Assembly: GCA_045594795.1 (NCBI GenBank)
Contig: JAZNZF010000028.1
Span: forward strand, 1 to 54,370
DNA length: 54,370 bases
DNA from: UMGS1532 sp045594795
Lineage (GTDB): Bacteria; Bacillota; Clostridia; Oscillospirales; Acutalibacteraceae
Direction of reading: 5' to 3'
A program made the translations under genes and the position numbers. Shown here in pieces: positions 1-8,934 of this stretch (positions are counted from its first letter, which is position 1; each line of letters opens with the position of its first letter). The notes below the pieces were generated by a model that saw nothing but the letters and a program-made list of their open reading frames with translations, had not been told where the DNA came from and did not search any database.

Positions 1-1
1 G

Positions 2-160
2 TTATCAGAGGTTATAATTGGGGAAATATCGGCAGTTGGTTCTGTTTTGATTGTAGCCCTTTCACTTAATATGTTAAAGCTTACCGATATAAAGGTTATG
101 AATATGATACCTGCCATTTTCGTTCCGATTTTACTTTATCAGATTCCATTCTTTGCATAA
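2..160 (+). CDS. C-terminal fragment of a DUF554 family membrane protein
   Basis: The window opens inside a gene; about 52 codons are readable before the TAA at 158-160. The fragment is strongly hydrophobic. Its order, a glycine/serine-rich helix, then LSLNMLKL, then a short polar turn with VMNMIPAIFVP, matches the end of DUF554 (YdfK/YqgA-like) integral membrane proteins, whose last part usually reads like GLNLL followed by KVANMLPA. The family's function is unsettled. The assignment rests on this C-terminal motif only, so another small multi-helix membrane family is possible. Confidence 0.6.
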   Translation, partial: LSEVIIGEISAVGSVLIVALSLNMLKLTDIKVMNMIPAIFVPILLYQIPFFA

Positions 161-161
161 T

Positions 162-207
162 AAAAAAAGCTCTGCTCGGTGTAAAAACATCAAGCAGAGC
201 TTTTTTA
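162..207. terminator. Bidirectional intrinsic terminator between the DUF554 gene and rny
   Basis: A perfect stem AAGCTCTGCT / AGCAGAGCTT closes a loop of about 17 bases. It has an A-run on the left and a T-run on the right, so it works in both directions and serves two convergent genes. Confidence 0.9.
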
Positions 208-220
208 TTATTAGTGTAAA

Positions 221-1774
221 TTATTTTGCGTAGTCGATAGCACGGTTTTCTCTGATAAGATGAACCTTTATTTGACCTGGATATTCAAGGTCGTTTTCTA
301 TCTTCTTAACAATTTCGTGTGAAAGCAATACCATTTCGTCGTCGTTTACCATTTCGGGTTTAACCATAATTCTGATTTCACGACCTGCCTGAATAGCGAA
401 CGAGCCCTCAACACCATTAAACGAGTTTGCAATTTCTTCAAGCTTCTCAAGGCGTTTTATGTAGCTTTCGATATTTTCACGGCGCGCACCTGGTCTTGCT
501 GCCGAAATAGCATCAGCTGCTTGTACCAAACATGCGATTATCGTTTTAGCTTCAACATCACCATGATGAGCATGAATAGCGTGTACTATTGCATCGTTTT
601 CTTTGTATTTCTTAGCCGCCTCAACACCAAGCTGAATGTGCGAGCCTTCTTGCTCGTGGTCAATAGCCTTACCAATATCGTGTAAAAGACCGGCACGTCT
701 GGCAAGTGTTACGTTTTCGCCCATTTCGGCAGCCATAACGCCTGCAAGGTGGCAAACCTCTAACGAGTGGTTAAGCACGTTTTGACCGTAGCTTGTGCGG
801 TAGTGTAGCTTACCGATAAGCTTAATAAGCTCTGGATGTAGGTTGTGAATTCCTGCGCTAAGAGCTGCCTGTTCACCCTCCTGCTTAATAACCTTATCAA
901 CCTCAGACTGAGCCTTAGCAACCATTTCTTCAATGCGTGCAGGGTGAATTCTGCCGTCTAAGATAAGCTTTTCTAAAGCAACCTTTGCAACCTCGCGACG
1001 AACGGGGTCAAAGCAGGAAAGCGTAATTGCCTCGGGTGTGTCGTCGATAATAAGGTCAACACCTGTTGCGGTTTCAAAGGTACGAATATTTCTACCCTCT
1101 CGGCCGATAATTCTACCCTTCATTTCATCGTTTGGCAGAGATACAACCGAAACGGTAGCCTCGGATGAATGGTCAGCAGCACAGCGCTGAATTGCGTGTG
1201 CAATAAGCTCGCGTGCAATTTTGTCAGATTCATCTTTAGTTTGTTGCTCGTAGTCCTTAATTTTAAGGGCTTTTTCGTGTGCAAGCTCGCCGTCAAGGTC
1301 TTGCAAAAGGCGTGCTTTTGCTTGCTCTACAGTGTAGCCGGAAATACGCTCTAAAAGCTCGAACTGACTTCTCTTCATCTGTTCAACTTCAATAAGTCTA
1401 TCCTCAACTTCTTTAGTGCGCTGCTGAATTTTTTCTTCCTTAGCTTCAAGGTTGTCCATCTTTTTATCAAGATTTTCTTCCTTTTGCTGAAGTCTACGTT
1501 CTTGACGTTGAATTTCAGTACGTCTTTCGCGAATCTCTTTATCAGCCTCGGCGCGAATATGTTGGGCTTCTTCCTTAGCTTCAATGCGAGATTCTTTTTT
1601 TAGTGCTTCTGCTTGGTTAATTGCTTCGCTTTTCATGCGGTTTGCTTCTTTTTCAGCCGAGCCAATTTTTGCCTCAGCAGTGCGGCGCCTATGTGCTATA
1701 CCGGAAACAAAGCCGATAACCAAAGCCACAACAGCAATAGCCGCAACAATAATAATTTCAATTAGTGTTGGCAT
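221..1774 (-). CDS. rny: Ribonuclease Y
   Basis: This is the membrane-anchored endoribonuclease that starts mRNA decay in Bacillota. The 517 residues are the usual length. An N-terminal transmembrane helix (about residues 4-24) is followed by a long charged coiled coil (about 30-190), a KH RNA-binding domain with GRIIGREGRNIR near 220-231, and an HD phosphohydrolase domain with His336 in NHSLEV and His365-Asp366 in LLHDIGKA. A GGAGG site precedes the ATG. The 5' leader is about 130 bases long, counted from the promoter at 1909-1937, and carries a CCGCG/CGCGG hairpin at 1806-1826. The gene is monocistronic, converging on the upstream fragment through a shared terminator. Confidence 0.97.
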   Translation of the reverse strand: MPTLIEIIIVAAIAVVALVIGFVSGIAHRRRTAEAKIGSAEKEANRMKSEAINQAEALKKESRIEAKEEAQHIRAEADKEIRERRTEIQRQERRLQQKEENLDKKMDNLEAKEEKIQQRTKEVEDRLIEVEQMKRSQFELLERISGYTVEQAKARLLQDLDGELAHEKALKIKDYEQQTKDESDKIARELIAHAIQRCAADHSSEATVSVVSLPNDEMKGRIIGREGRNIRTFETATGVDLIIDDTPEAITLSCFDPVRREVAKVALEKLILDGRIHPARIEEMVAKAQSEVDKVIKQEGEQAALSAGIHNLHPELIKLIGKLHYRTSYGQNVLNHSLEVCHLAGVMAAEMGENVTLARRAGLLHDIGKAIDHEQEGSHIQLGVEAAKKYKENDAIVHAIHAHHGDVEAKTIIACLVQAADAISAARPGARRENIESYIKRLEKLEEIANSFNGVEGSFAIQAGREIRIMVKPEMVNDDEMVLLSHEIVKKIENDLEYPGQIKVHLIRENRAIDYAK

Positions 1775-1908
1775 TTTAAAAAATGCACCTCCATATATAT
1801 AATAACCGCGTTAGAAAGGGCCGCGGGTTTGCCCTGATACATATAAACAATCGGCAAAAATGAGCCGTGAACATTATTCGCCAGATTAGAATAGCCAATA
1901 TCATATTT

Positions 1909-1937
1909 ATTTTAATACTATATATGAGATATGTCAA
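1909..1937 (-). promoter_or_regulatory. SigA-type promoter for rny
   Basis: On the minus strand TTGACA (1937-1932), a 17-base spacer and TAAAAT (1914-1909) form a near-consensus promoter. It lies back-to-back with the divergent aminotransferase promoter about 50 bases away. Confidence 0.75.
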
Positions 1938-1987
1938 GTAAAATAACAGAGTTTTTCACAAAATATAGTTATATAAAATATTATTGG

Positions 1988-2016
1988 TTGAAAAAAGCAT
2001 TAATGTGTAGTATAAT
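1988..2016 (+). promoter_or_regulatory. SigA-type promoter for the aminotransferase gene
   Basis: TTGAAA, a 17-base spacer and a perfect TATAAT lie 28 bases upstream of the start codon. This also shows that an upstream in-frame extension of the reading frame, which would begin before the promoter, is not the real start. Confidence 0.8.
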
Positions 2017-2044
2017 ACTAAAGATACAAAGGAGATGCTATTTA

Positions 2045-3322
2045 ATGAAACGCTATAGTGAAATGTCAACAGTCGAATTAAAAAATGCGTTCGAACTATG
2101 TAAAGCAAGATACGATGAGTTCTGCCTTCGCGATGTAACCTTAAATATGGCAAGAGGTAATCCAAGTTTACTGCAAATGGATTTGAGCCGCGAGATGTTT
2201 AATATGGTTACGGCAGATGGCAGTTTTACTAACGAAACCGGTATAGATTGCCGCAACTACGGTGGGCTCGACGGTCTTCCCGAGCTTAAGCGTATTTTTG
2301 CAGATATGATGGATGTAGAGGCAAGTCAGGTTATCGTTGGCGGTAACTCGTCGCTAAATATGATGTTTGATACCATTGCTCAGTTTATGACCCACGGCTC
2401 GTACGAGGGTGCAACACCTTGGTGTATGCAAAAGGACATAAAGTTTTTATGCTTAGTACCGGGCTACGATAGACACTTTAAAATATGCGAGCATTTTGGA
2501 ATTAAAATGATTAATATTCCGCTTTGTAGTGACGGACCCGATATGGACGAGGTTCGTAAATATATTGCAGACCCAACCGTTAAGGGCATGTGGTGTGTGC
2601 CTAAATACTCAAATCCTACGGGTATTGTTTACAGCAACGAAATCATTGACCAAATCGCAAGTTTAAAGCCTGCGGCAGACGATTTCCGTATAATGTGGGA
2701 TAACGCTTATTGTGTGCATCATCTTACCGAAAAAGAGCACGTTATACCAAATTTAATAGACGAGTGCGCAAAGTACGGCAACGAGGATATGGTAATTAAA
2801 TTTGCTTCTACCTCTAAAATAACCTTCCCCGGTGCTGGTGTTGCGGCTGTTGCTGCAAGCGCAAAGAACGTTGCTTTCCTTAAAAAGCGTATGAGCTTTC
2901 AGACCATTGGCCCCGATAAGCTTAATCAGCTTCGCCACGCACGTATGTTTAAAAGTATCGAGGATATTCGCTCGCATATGCGTAAGCATGCAGAAATCGT
3001 TGCTCCTAAGTTTAAAGCCGTATTAGCAAGGCTTCAAAAAGAGCTTCAAGGTCTTGGTGTTGCTGAATGGACCAAACCCGAGGGCGGATATTTCATAAGC
3101 CTTTCGGTTGCCGAGGGTTGTGCAAAAAGGGTAGTAGAGCTTTGCTCTAAAGCAGGCGTTGTTCTAACCCCTGCAGGCGCTACATATCCATACGGAATTG
3201 ACCCAAAAGATAGCAACATACGTATAGCGCCTACCTATCCCTCTTTAGCCGAGCTTGATGATGCAAGCGAATTGTTATGTATTGCTGTTAAATACGCAGT
3301 GCTCGAAAAAATGTTAGGATAA
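2045..3322 (+). CDS. Class I PLP aminotransferase, aspartate aminotransferase Ic-like (PF12897)
   Basis: This is a predicted cytoplasmic PLP enzyme of 425 residues, the normal size for the bacterial Ic aspartate aminotransferase-like group. Visible landmarks are the N-terminal substrate region with MARGNPS, RNYGGLDGLPELK, the cofactor loop VGGNSSLNMM, KYSNPTGIVYS, and the Schiff-base lysine in STSKITFPGAG. The C-terminal part carries NIRIAPTYP, which supplies the carboxylate-binding arginine. The start is set by AAGGAGATG at 2028-2036. The gene stands alone between its own promoter and the secDF promoter. Substrate preference (aspartate, aromatic or other) cannot be read from the sequence. 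Confidence 0.88.
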   Translation: MKRYSEMSTVELKNAFELCKARYDEFCLRDVTLNMARGNPSLLQMDLSREMFNMVTADGSFTNETGIDCRNYGGLDGLPELKRIFADMMDVEASQVIVGGNSSLNMMFDTIAQFMTHGSYEGATPWCMQKDIKFLCLVPGYDRHFKICEHFGIKMINIPLCSDGPDMDEVRKYIADPTVKGMWCVPKYSNPTGIVYSNEIIDQIASLKPAADDFRIMWDNAYCVHHLTEKEHVIPNLIDECAKYGNEDMVIKFASTSKITFPGAGVAAVAASAKNVAFLKKRMSFQTIGPDKLNQLRHARMFKSIEDIRSHMRKHAEIVAPKFKAVLARLQKELQGLGVAEWTKPEGGYFISLSVAEGCAKRVVELCSKAGVVLTPAGATYPYGIDPKDSNIRIAPTYPSLAELDDASELLCIAVKYAVLEKMLG

Positions 3323-3344
3323 GGACAAAAAACTATTTTTTTAG

Positions 3345-3373
3345 TTGACTTTTTATTAAAAAAATAGTATACT
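3345..3373 (+). promoter_or_regulatory. SigA-type promoter for secDF
   Basis: TTGACT, a 17-base spacer and TATACT lie about 70 bases upstream of secD. The -35 element sits inside an AT-rich inverted repeat (ACTATTTTTTT / AAAAAAATAGT). Confidence 0.8.
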
Positions 3374-3386
3374 ATTTTAGTAATTT

Positions 3387-3419
3387 TATGCATATATTAT
3401 AGGCTTTAATATTTGCATA
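3387..3419 (+). other. Hairpin in the secDF 5' leader
   Basis: TATGCATATATTA and TAATATTTGCATA form a 13-base stem with one T-T mismatch and a 7-base loop. It lies between the promoter and the AGGAGG site of secD, with no T-run after it, so it looks like an mRNA leader element rather than a terminator. Confidence 0.5.
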
Positions 3420-3441
3420 CAGTAATAGGAGGCAAAAGCCA

Positions 3442-4830
3442 ATGAAAAGAAAAGGCAAAGTAAAGTTTTTCGTTGTTTTGGCGGTGTTGCTTGCGTTTAT
3501 CTACGCTGCATTCTTCGGCATTTCAATCGATAACTATTACGGTGATACCAATACCTTCCACTTCGGTATCAAGGCCGCTAAAGATATCCGTTGGGGTATC
3601 GATATTAGCGGTGGTGTTGAGGCTGTATTTTCACCGGACATTAAGGATGAAAAAATAACCAATGAAAATATGGACGCAGCAAAAGAGATTATCGAAACAC
3701 GTCTTGTAAACCACAACATAACCGACTACGAGGTTTATGTGGATTACGATAAGCATCAGGTTGTTGTTCGTTTCCCACAAGCAACAGGCGATGAAGAGTT
3801 TGATGCTCAAGAGGTTGTAAACGAGCTTGGTGAAACAGCACAGCTTAAGTTCTGTAAAAACGACGATACATCGGCTGTAATCCTTACAGGTGACGACGTT
3901 GCTAACGCACAGCCCGGTTATATCGACGGTACAGGCTACGTTGTAAGCTTAACCTTAAAATCTTCGGGTGTTTCCAAGTTCTCTGCCGCTACTAAAGAAT
4001 TGGCAGGCAATGGTTCCATCTCAATTTGGATGGACGACACAATGGTTTCCAACCCAACTGTTAAAGAACATATTACATCGAAGACTTGCCAAATTGAAGG
4101 TATGGCAGATAGTGAAGAAGCTACCGACCTTGCTAATAAAATAAACGCAGGTGCATTGCCCTTCGCACTTACTACCGACAATGATATGCTACAAATCATA
4201 TCACCAACTTTGGGTAATGAAGCATTACGTGTTATGGTAATTGCAGCCCTTATTGCTTTTGTAATTATCTGTATTATTATGATTTCTCGCTATCGTCTTT
4301 GCGGCGTTGTAGCAGCCCTTACCCTCGCAGGTCAGGCTGCAGGTATGATAGCTTGCGTATCGGGATTCTTTGATGGTATTGAGTCCTTTACCCTTACCGT
4401 TCCAGGTATTGCTGGTATGATTCTTTCTATTGGTATGGGTGTTGACGCTAACGTTATTAGCTTCGAGCGTATTCGCGACGAGTTTAAAAACGGAAGAACT
4501 ATCGACGGCGCACTCAACAAGGGCTTTAGCACAGCGTTAAGCTCAATTATCGACGGTAACGTTACAAACGTTTTAGTTGCTATCGTTCTTATGGGCGCAT
4601 TTGGTACTACCGAGGGCTTCTTCTATAAGATATTCTCAATTATACTCCGTTTGTTCCCAACCTCAATTACAGGTTCTATTTACTCCTTCGGTTACACACT
4701 TTTAGTTGGTGTTATAGTAAACTTTGTAATGGGCGTTTTCGCAACACGAGTTCTAACTTTAGGTATTTCACAATTCAAGGTACTGCGTAAACCTTGGTTA
4801 TACGGAGGTGCTAAGAATGAAAAAGTTTAA
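3442..4830 (+). CDS. secD: Protein translocase subunit SecD
   Basis: SecD is an RND-like accessory subunit of the Sec translocon that uses the proton gradient to help pull exported proteins across the membrane. The 462-residue product has an N-terminal transmembrane helix (about residues 7-26), the family motif near WGIDISGGVEA, an extracytoplasmic P1 domain, and five C-terminal transmembrane helices with GMGVDANVISFERIRDE in the conserved fourth-segment region. It is compact compared with E. coli SecD (615 residues), as is usual in Bacillota. AATAGGAGG precedes the ATG. The end overlaps the start of secF, indicating translational coupling. Confidence 0.95.
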   Translation: MKRKGKVKFFVVLAVLLAFIYAAFFGISIDNYYGDTNTFHFGIKAAKDIRWGIDISGGVEAVFSPDIKDEKITNENMDAAKEIIETRLVNHNITDYEVYVDYDKHQVVVRFPQATGDEEFDAQEVVNELGETAQLKFCKNDDTSAVILTGDDVANAQPGYIDGTGYVVSLTLKSSGVSKFSAATKELAGNGSISIWMDDTMVSNPTVKEHITSKTCQIEGMADSEEATDLANKINAGALPFALTTDNDMLQIISPTLGNEALRVMVIAALIAFVIICIIMISRYRLCGVVAALTLAGQAAGMIACVSGFFDGIESFTLTVPGIAGMILSIGMGVDANVISFERIRDEFKNGRTIDGALNKGFSTALSSIIDGNVTNVLVAIVLMGAFGTTEGFFYKIFSIILRLFPTSITGSIYSFGYTLLVGVIVNFVMGVFATRVLTLGISQFKVLRKPWLYGGAKNEKV

Positions 4831-5827
4831 AGAGTTTAATTTCGACTTTGTCGGTAATATTAAAAAGTACTTAATAATATCTTTAGCAATTATTCTTGCA
4901 GGTGTTATTGCTTTTGCAGTAATGGGCGTAGAGCTTGATATTAACTTTAAAGGTGGTAGCCGTTTTACCTATACCTACGAAGGTAGCTTAGACCTTGAAA
5001 AAGTTGAAAAGCTTGCCAATAAAACCTTAGGCAAGAAAACAGCAGTAACAGGTTCTGACAGTGCAATAGATGCAGGTTCGTCTAAAATTATAATCTCGGT
5101 TGCAGATATCGTTAACGCCGATGACGTTAAGGTAGAAAAAACCGATAAGGACGATAAAGATAGGGCAAGTGGCGCACACGAGCTTTTAGAGAAGGCTTTA
5201 CAAAAAGAGTTCTCTAAAAACAAAATTGCCTTTGCAGAATCCAACGTTGTTGAGGCTTCAATAGCACGCGGCTTCTACACGAAAAGTTTGGTTGCAATTT
5301 TGCTTTCTGCATTTCTTGTTATAATCTACGTTGGTATACGTTTCCGCAAAATAGGTGGTTTCTCTGCAGCGTTGTTCGCTTGGGTTGCACTTATACACGA
5401 TATTATAATTGCCTTTATGGTTTGTGTGGTTTTCCGCTTACCAATAGATGCTAACTTTATTGCGGTTGTGCTTACAATTCTTGGCTATTCACTTAACGAT
5501 ACAATTATTATTTATGACCGTATCCGTGAAAACCGTAACAGAAACCGTGTAGGTAGCTTGGCAGAGGTTGTAAACCTTAGTATTAACCAAACACTCAGCC
5601 GTTCGCTTATTACTTCAATAACAACATTTATTGCGGTAGTAGTTGTTGCATTAGTTGCCGAGTTCTTTGGTCTTACAACACTCCGTAGCTTTGCAATACC
5701 TATGGCTATTGGTATGGTTTCGGGTAGCTACTCGTCTATTTGCCTGTCAGGTCCACTGTGGGTTAAATGGAACGAGTTCCGTCGTAACCTAAAACTAAAA
5801 AAAGAAGCAAACTATGCTAAAAAATAA
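4817..5827 (+). CDS. secF: Protein translocase subunit SecF
   Basis: This is the partner of SecD in the same membrane complex. The 336-residue protein has an N-terminal helix, the motif DINFKGGSRFTY of SecF (equivalent to DFxGG), a soluble domain with a charged low-complexity stretch (KTDKDDKDR) near residues 100-110, and five C-terminal helices carrying GYSLNDTIIIYDRIREN. The ATG at 4817 is preferred over a GTG at 4808 because the GGAGG at 4804-4808 lies at the correct 8-base distance. It overlaps secD by 14 bases. A strong terminator closes the two-gene operon. Confidence 0.95.
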   Translation: MKKFKEFNFDFVGNIKKYLIISLAIILAGVIAFAVMGVELDINFKGGSRFTYTYEGSLDLEKVEKLANKTLGKKTAVTGSDSAIDAGSSKIIISVADIVNADDVKVEKTDKDDKDRASGAHELLEKALQKEFSKNKIAFAESNVVEASIARGFYTKSLVAILLSAFLVIIYVGIRFRKIGGFSAALFAWVALIHDIIIAFMVCVVFRLPIDANFIAVVLTILGYSLNDTIIIYDRIRENRNRNRVGSLAEVVNLSINQTLSRSLITSITTFIAVVVVALVAEFFGLTTLRSFAIPMAIGMVSGSYSSICLSGPLWVKWNEFRRNLKLKKEANYAKK

Positions 5828-5840
5828 TTAAACTAAAATA

Positions 5841-5884
5841 AAAATCTGCTATCAAGCATTTAAGGCTTGGTAGCAGATTTTTTT
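5841..5884. terminator. Bidirectional terminator between secF and lacZ
   Basis: A long stem, AAATCTGCTATCAAGC against GCTTGGTAGCAGATTT (one wobble-type mismatch region), is flanked by A and T runs. It serves the convergent secDF and alr-lacZ transcripts. Confidence 0.9.
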
Positions 5885-5896
5885 ATTAAATATTAT

Positions 5897-8800
5897 TTAT
5901 TCAGTTAAGGCTTCCTCTTCAATGTTTTTGCACTTATAAATCGGAATCAGTTTAAAGTTTAATCTAAAATGCTTTTCGCAAAGTGTGTATTTATTTTGTA
6001 TTTCGGGACCACACGAATTAGAGCCAAGACCCGTTACGGCATAGTCAATGCAAAGTACGTTCTCATATGATTCGGGCAACTCGAAATCGTGCTTTGCTTT
6101 TTGTAAGTCCTCACGACTGTAGGGTAGTGCAGAGAAGCAAAAACCCGAAAGGTTGCGAGCAATAAGTCCCGAGCCGTAATCGTTATAAAGCGCACACCAA
6201 AGCGTGTCTTGATGGTTTCCACATTCCTGCGGCTTTGTGAAATGCACGTATTGTTGCTTAGGTGTTGATTTGTAGTGTCCGAACGATGAAGCTGCTTTCA
6301 TATCAATATAGCTTTGCTCTGGCCCAAGGCCTAAATATTCAACATTATTAAATTCCTTGTTGCAGAAAAGCCTGAAACCAAACCGCATCAGATACTCAAT
6401 ATGCTCATCAACGTTTGCGCTACAGTCTATCGTTATGCCGCCGCATCCGTCAATTATATAGGTGCATTTTCCACGAAGCACGGGTACGTTTGCAGGCGCA
6501 CATAGAATATAATCAACTACTATCTTGGCATCTTCATTATTTTCGTATGAAATGTTCATAGGACAAAGCACAAGGTCGTTCATACCTGTGTTATCAATAA
6601 TACTTTGCTTTATGTGCATATCATTATCGGTAGGCGCTCTGCCACAATCAAGCAATAAAGGCTTTGCGAGTAGCTCTTTGCCACCAAAATAAAGCGAGGT
6701 GAAAGCACCAAGCTTTTTAGAAAATACGTAATTAAAGCCTCTACCGTTAATGTGAATCTCGGTTTTTTCGTTAAACAACTCAACCTTGCCATAGCCGTGA
6801 CGTGAATTTAATTTGAGTTCGTTTTTAATAAGGAACTGTTTTGAGTAAAGCTCGGTGCCATAGGGAATGCTTTCACTATAGCTTTCGTAGGTAAAGTAAA
6901 TACGCACATAGCTAAGCCCAAGCGGTTGCTGTTTGTAGTTTATTTGTATATCCTCGGTGCCTTGGGGCTTTAATGCAGGTAGCTCAAAATCACCCTTTTC
7001 GGTAACGTTTCCGTTTTCGGAAATTTCATAGTGACCGCGTAGCCTTGAAAGGAATATAAAATCGTATAGGTTGGTAACAGAGAACAGACCGGATTCGGCG
7101 TGAATCTCTTCAAGCTTTACGGGTGAAATTATCTGTTTGTATTCTAAAAGTCCGGGCGTTGCTTCTCCGTTCGGGTGCAGAAGACCATCAACACAGAAGT
7201 TACCATCGTGATACTTTTCACCATAGTCACCGCCGTATAAATAGCGTTCTTTACCGTTTTCATCCTTACCATCATAAAGACCGTGGCTAAACCATTCCCA
7301 AACACAACCGCCGGCAAGCTTCTCACTACTGTATACTATATCCCAATAATCTTTAAGGTCACCGGGGCCGTTGCCCATTGCGTGAGAATATTCGCACATA
7401 AACAAAGGCTTTTCTTCAGATACAATGTAGTTTTGTAGGAAATTAAGGCTTGGATACATACGGCTGTTAATATCTGGTTCGGGCGCGAAGCACCACTCGT
7501 CAGGAACTTTTACCGAATCATTAACACTTGTAAGACGCGCACCCTCGTAATGTGTAAGTCTGCTTGGGTCGCGGTCTTTACACCAGCAAAGCATTTCGCG
7601 TATGTTATCACCGTATTTTGATTCGTTGCCCATAGACCAAGCAAAAATTGAGGGGTGATTTTTATCGCGCTCTACCATACGCATAATTCGGTCAATAAAC
7701 GCCGCCTTCCACTCAGGGTTATTGGAAAGATTGTACTTTTCTTCGGTGTATAGTATAGAGTGGCATTCAAGGTCGGCCTCGTCGATAACGTACATACCTA
7801 TTCTATCGCAAAGCTCATAAAAACGTGGGTCGTTAGGATAGTGGCTTGTACGAACGGTGTTTATGTTATGCTGCTTCATAAAATATAGGTCGTGGGTCAT
7901 ATCGTCTATAGAACAGACGTAACCGTTTTTTTGGTTAAAATCGTGTCGGTTTACACCCTTAAATTTTATTGCTTTGCCGTTAAAGGTTATAGCACCGTTT
8001 TGAATTTCAACCTTGCGCAAGCCTATTTTAACAGGAATATACTCGTTACAGCTTTCAACAAGTGCGGTGTAAAGTTCGGGCGTTTCGGCAGACCATAAAA
8101 TAGGTTCGTCTATTTCAAAAATAGCGGTGCCGTTGTCCATTGGAATTGCTGTGCCAAGCTTTTCACCCTCAGGGTCAAAAAGGGTTACATAGGTATCAAG
8201 CCCATTACAGCCTTTAATATTAATTTTGATTTCTGCATTAAGAAAATCGGGCGTAAGGGTAGAACTAACCTCTACATCCTGTAAGTGCCCCTCGGGTCGA
8301 GAAAGCAAATATACATCGCGAAATATACCCGACATACGCCATTTATCCTGACACTCTAAATAGGTGCCATCGCACCATTTAAGAACAACAACCGTTATTC
8401 TGTTCGTTCCCTCAAAAAGAAGGTCGGTTATATCAAATTCAGAGGTACAGTGGGATACCTGACTGTAGCCTGCAAACTCTCCGTTTACGTAAAGGTAAAA
8501 GCAGGAGTCCACGCCCTCAAAAACAAGGTACTGCCTTGTGTCAGAATACTGAGCGGTGTTTTGAAACTCTTTAACATAAATTCCCGCAGGGTTGTTAGCG
8601 GGTACCTTTGGATACATTAAGGGTATGGGGTTGCGTGTATTTAGATATTGCGGCTTGTCGTAGCCACAAAGCTGCCAGTTCGAAGGCACTGAAATTGAAT
8701 CAAAAAGGCTTATATCAGCATCGTGATATAAAAGCATTTCGGGTATATCGTCAAAGCTGTCAAAATATTTAAAATGCCAATCATCGCCCGATAACAAATT

Positions 8801-8932
8801 AAATCTTTTTGAACCCTCTCGTGCGCCAAGCAAGGCTGCTCTCGCATCGTGAAAGGGTATATAATAAGCGCGGTTAGGCATACAGCCGATGTGTAGCTTG
8901 TTTTGGTTTTCGTGGAGTCTTTCAAAATTCAT
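5897..8932 (-). CDS. lacZ: Beta-galactosidase, glycoside hydrolase family 2 (LacZ type)
   Basis: This enzyme hydrolyses terminal beta-galactosides such as lactose. The 1011 residues match E. coli LacZ (1024) across all five domains: sugar-binding jelly roll, Ig-like domain, TIM barrel, second Ig-like domain and C-terminal beta-galactosidase small-chain domain. The predicted acid/base is Glu437 in SMGNESKYG and the nucleophile Glu514 in MCEYSHAMGN. There is no signal peptide, so it acts in the cytoplasm. The ATG at 8932 lies only 2 bases after the alr stop, and the GGGGG within the end of alr is at a good distance, so translation is probably coupled to alr. A TTG 15 bases upstream is a weaker alternative. 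No sugar transporter gene or repressor gene is adjacent. Confidence 0.95.
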   Translation of the reverse strand: MNFERLHENQNKLHIGCMPNRAYYIPFHDARAALLGAREGSKRFNLLSGDDWHFKYFDSFDDIPEMLLYHDADISLFDSISVPSNWQLCGYDKPQYLNTRNPIPLMYPKVPANNPAGIYVKEFQNTAQYSDTRQYLVFEGVDSCFYLYVNGEFAGYSQVSHCTSEFDITDLLFEGTNRITVVVLKWCDGTYLECQDKWRMSGIFRDVYLLSRPEGHLQDVEVSSTLTPDFLNAEIKINIKGCNGLDTYVTLFDPEGEKLGTAIPMDNGTAIFEIDEPILWSAETPELYTALVESCNEYIPVKIGLRKVEIQNGAITFNGKAIKFKGVNRHDFNQKNGYVCSIDDMTHDLYFMKQHNINTVRTSHYPNDPRFYELCDRIGMYVIDEADLECHSILYTEEKYNLSNNPEWKAAFIDRIMRMVERDKNHPSIFAWSMGNESKYGDNIREMLCWCKDRDPSRLTHYEGARLTSVNDSVKVPDEWCFAPEPDINSRMYPSLNFLQNYIVSEEKPLFMCEYSHAMGNGPGDLKDYWDIVYSSEKLAGGCVWEWFSHGLYDGKDENGKERYLYGGDYGEKYHDGNFCVDGLLHPNGEATPGLLEYKQIISPVKLEEIHAESGLFSVTNLYDFIFLSRLRGHYEISENGNVTEKGDFELPALKPQGTEDIQINYKQQPLGLSYVRIYFTYESYSESIPYGTELYSKQFLIKNELKLNSRHGYGKVELFNEKTEIHINGRGFNYVFSKKLGAFTSLYFGGKELLAKPLLLDCGRAPTDNDMHIKQSIIDNTGMNDLVLCPMNISYENNEDAKIVVDYILCAPANVPVLRGKCTYIIDGCGGITIDCSANVDEHIEYLMRFGFRLFCNKEFNNVEYLGLGPEQSYIDMKAASSFGHYKSTPKQQYVHFTKPQECGNHQDTLWCALYNDYGSGLIARNLSGFCFSALPYSREDLQKAKHDFELPESYENVLCIDYAVTGLGSNSCGPEIQNKYTLCEKHFRLNFKLIPIYKCKNIEEEALTE

Positions 8933-8934
8933 CC

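Noticed and set aside
1931..2044. N-terminal extension of the aminotransferase by 38 codons
   Set aside because: The promoter at 1988-2016 and the ribosome site at 2028-2036 lie inside the extension, so translation must begin at 2045.
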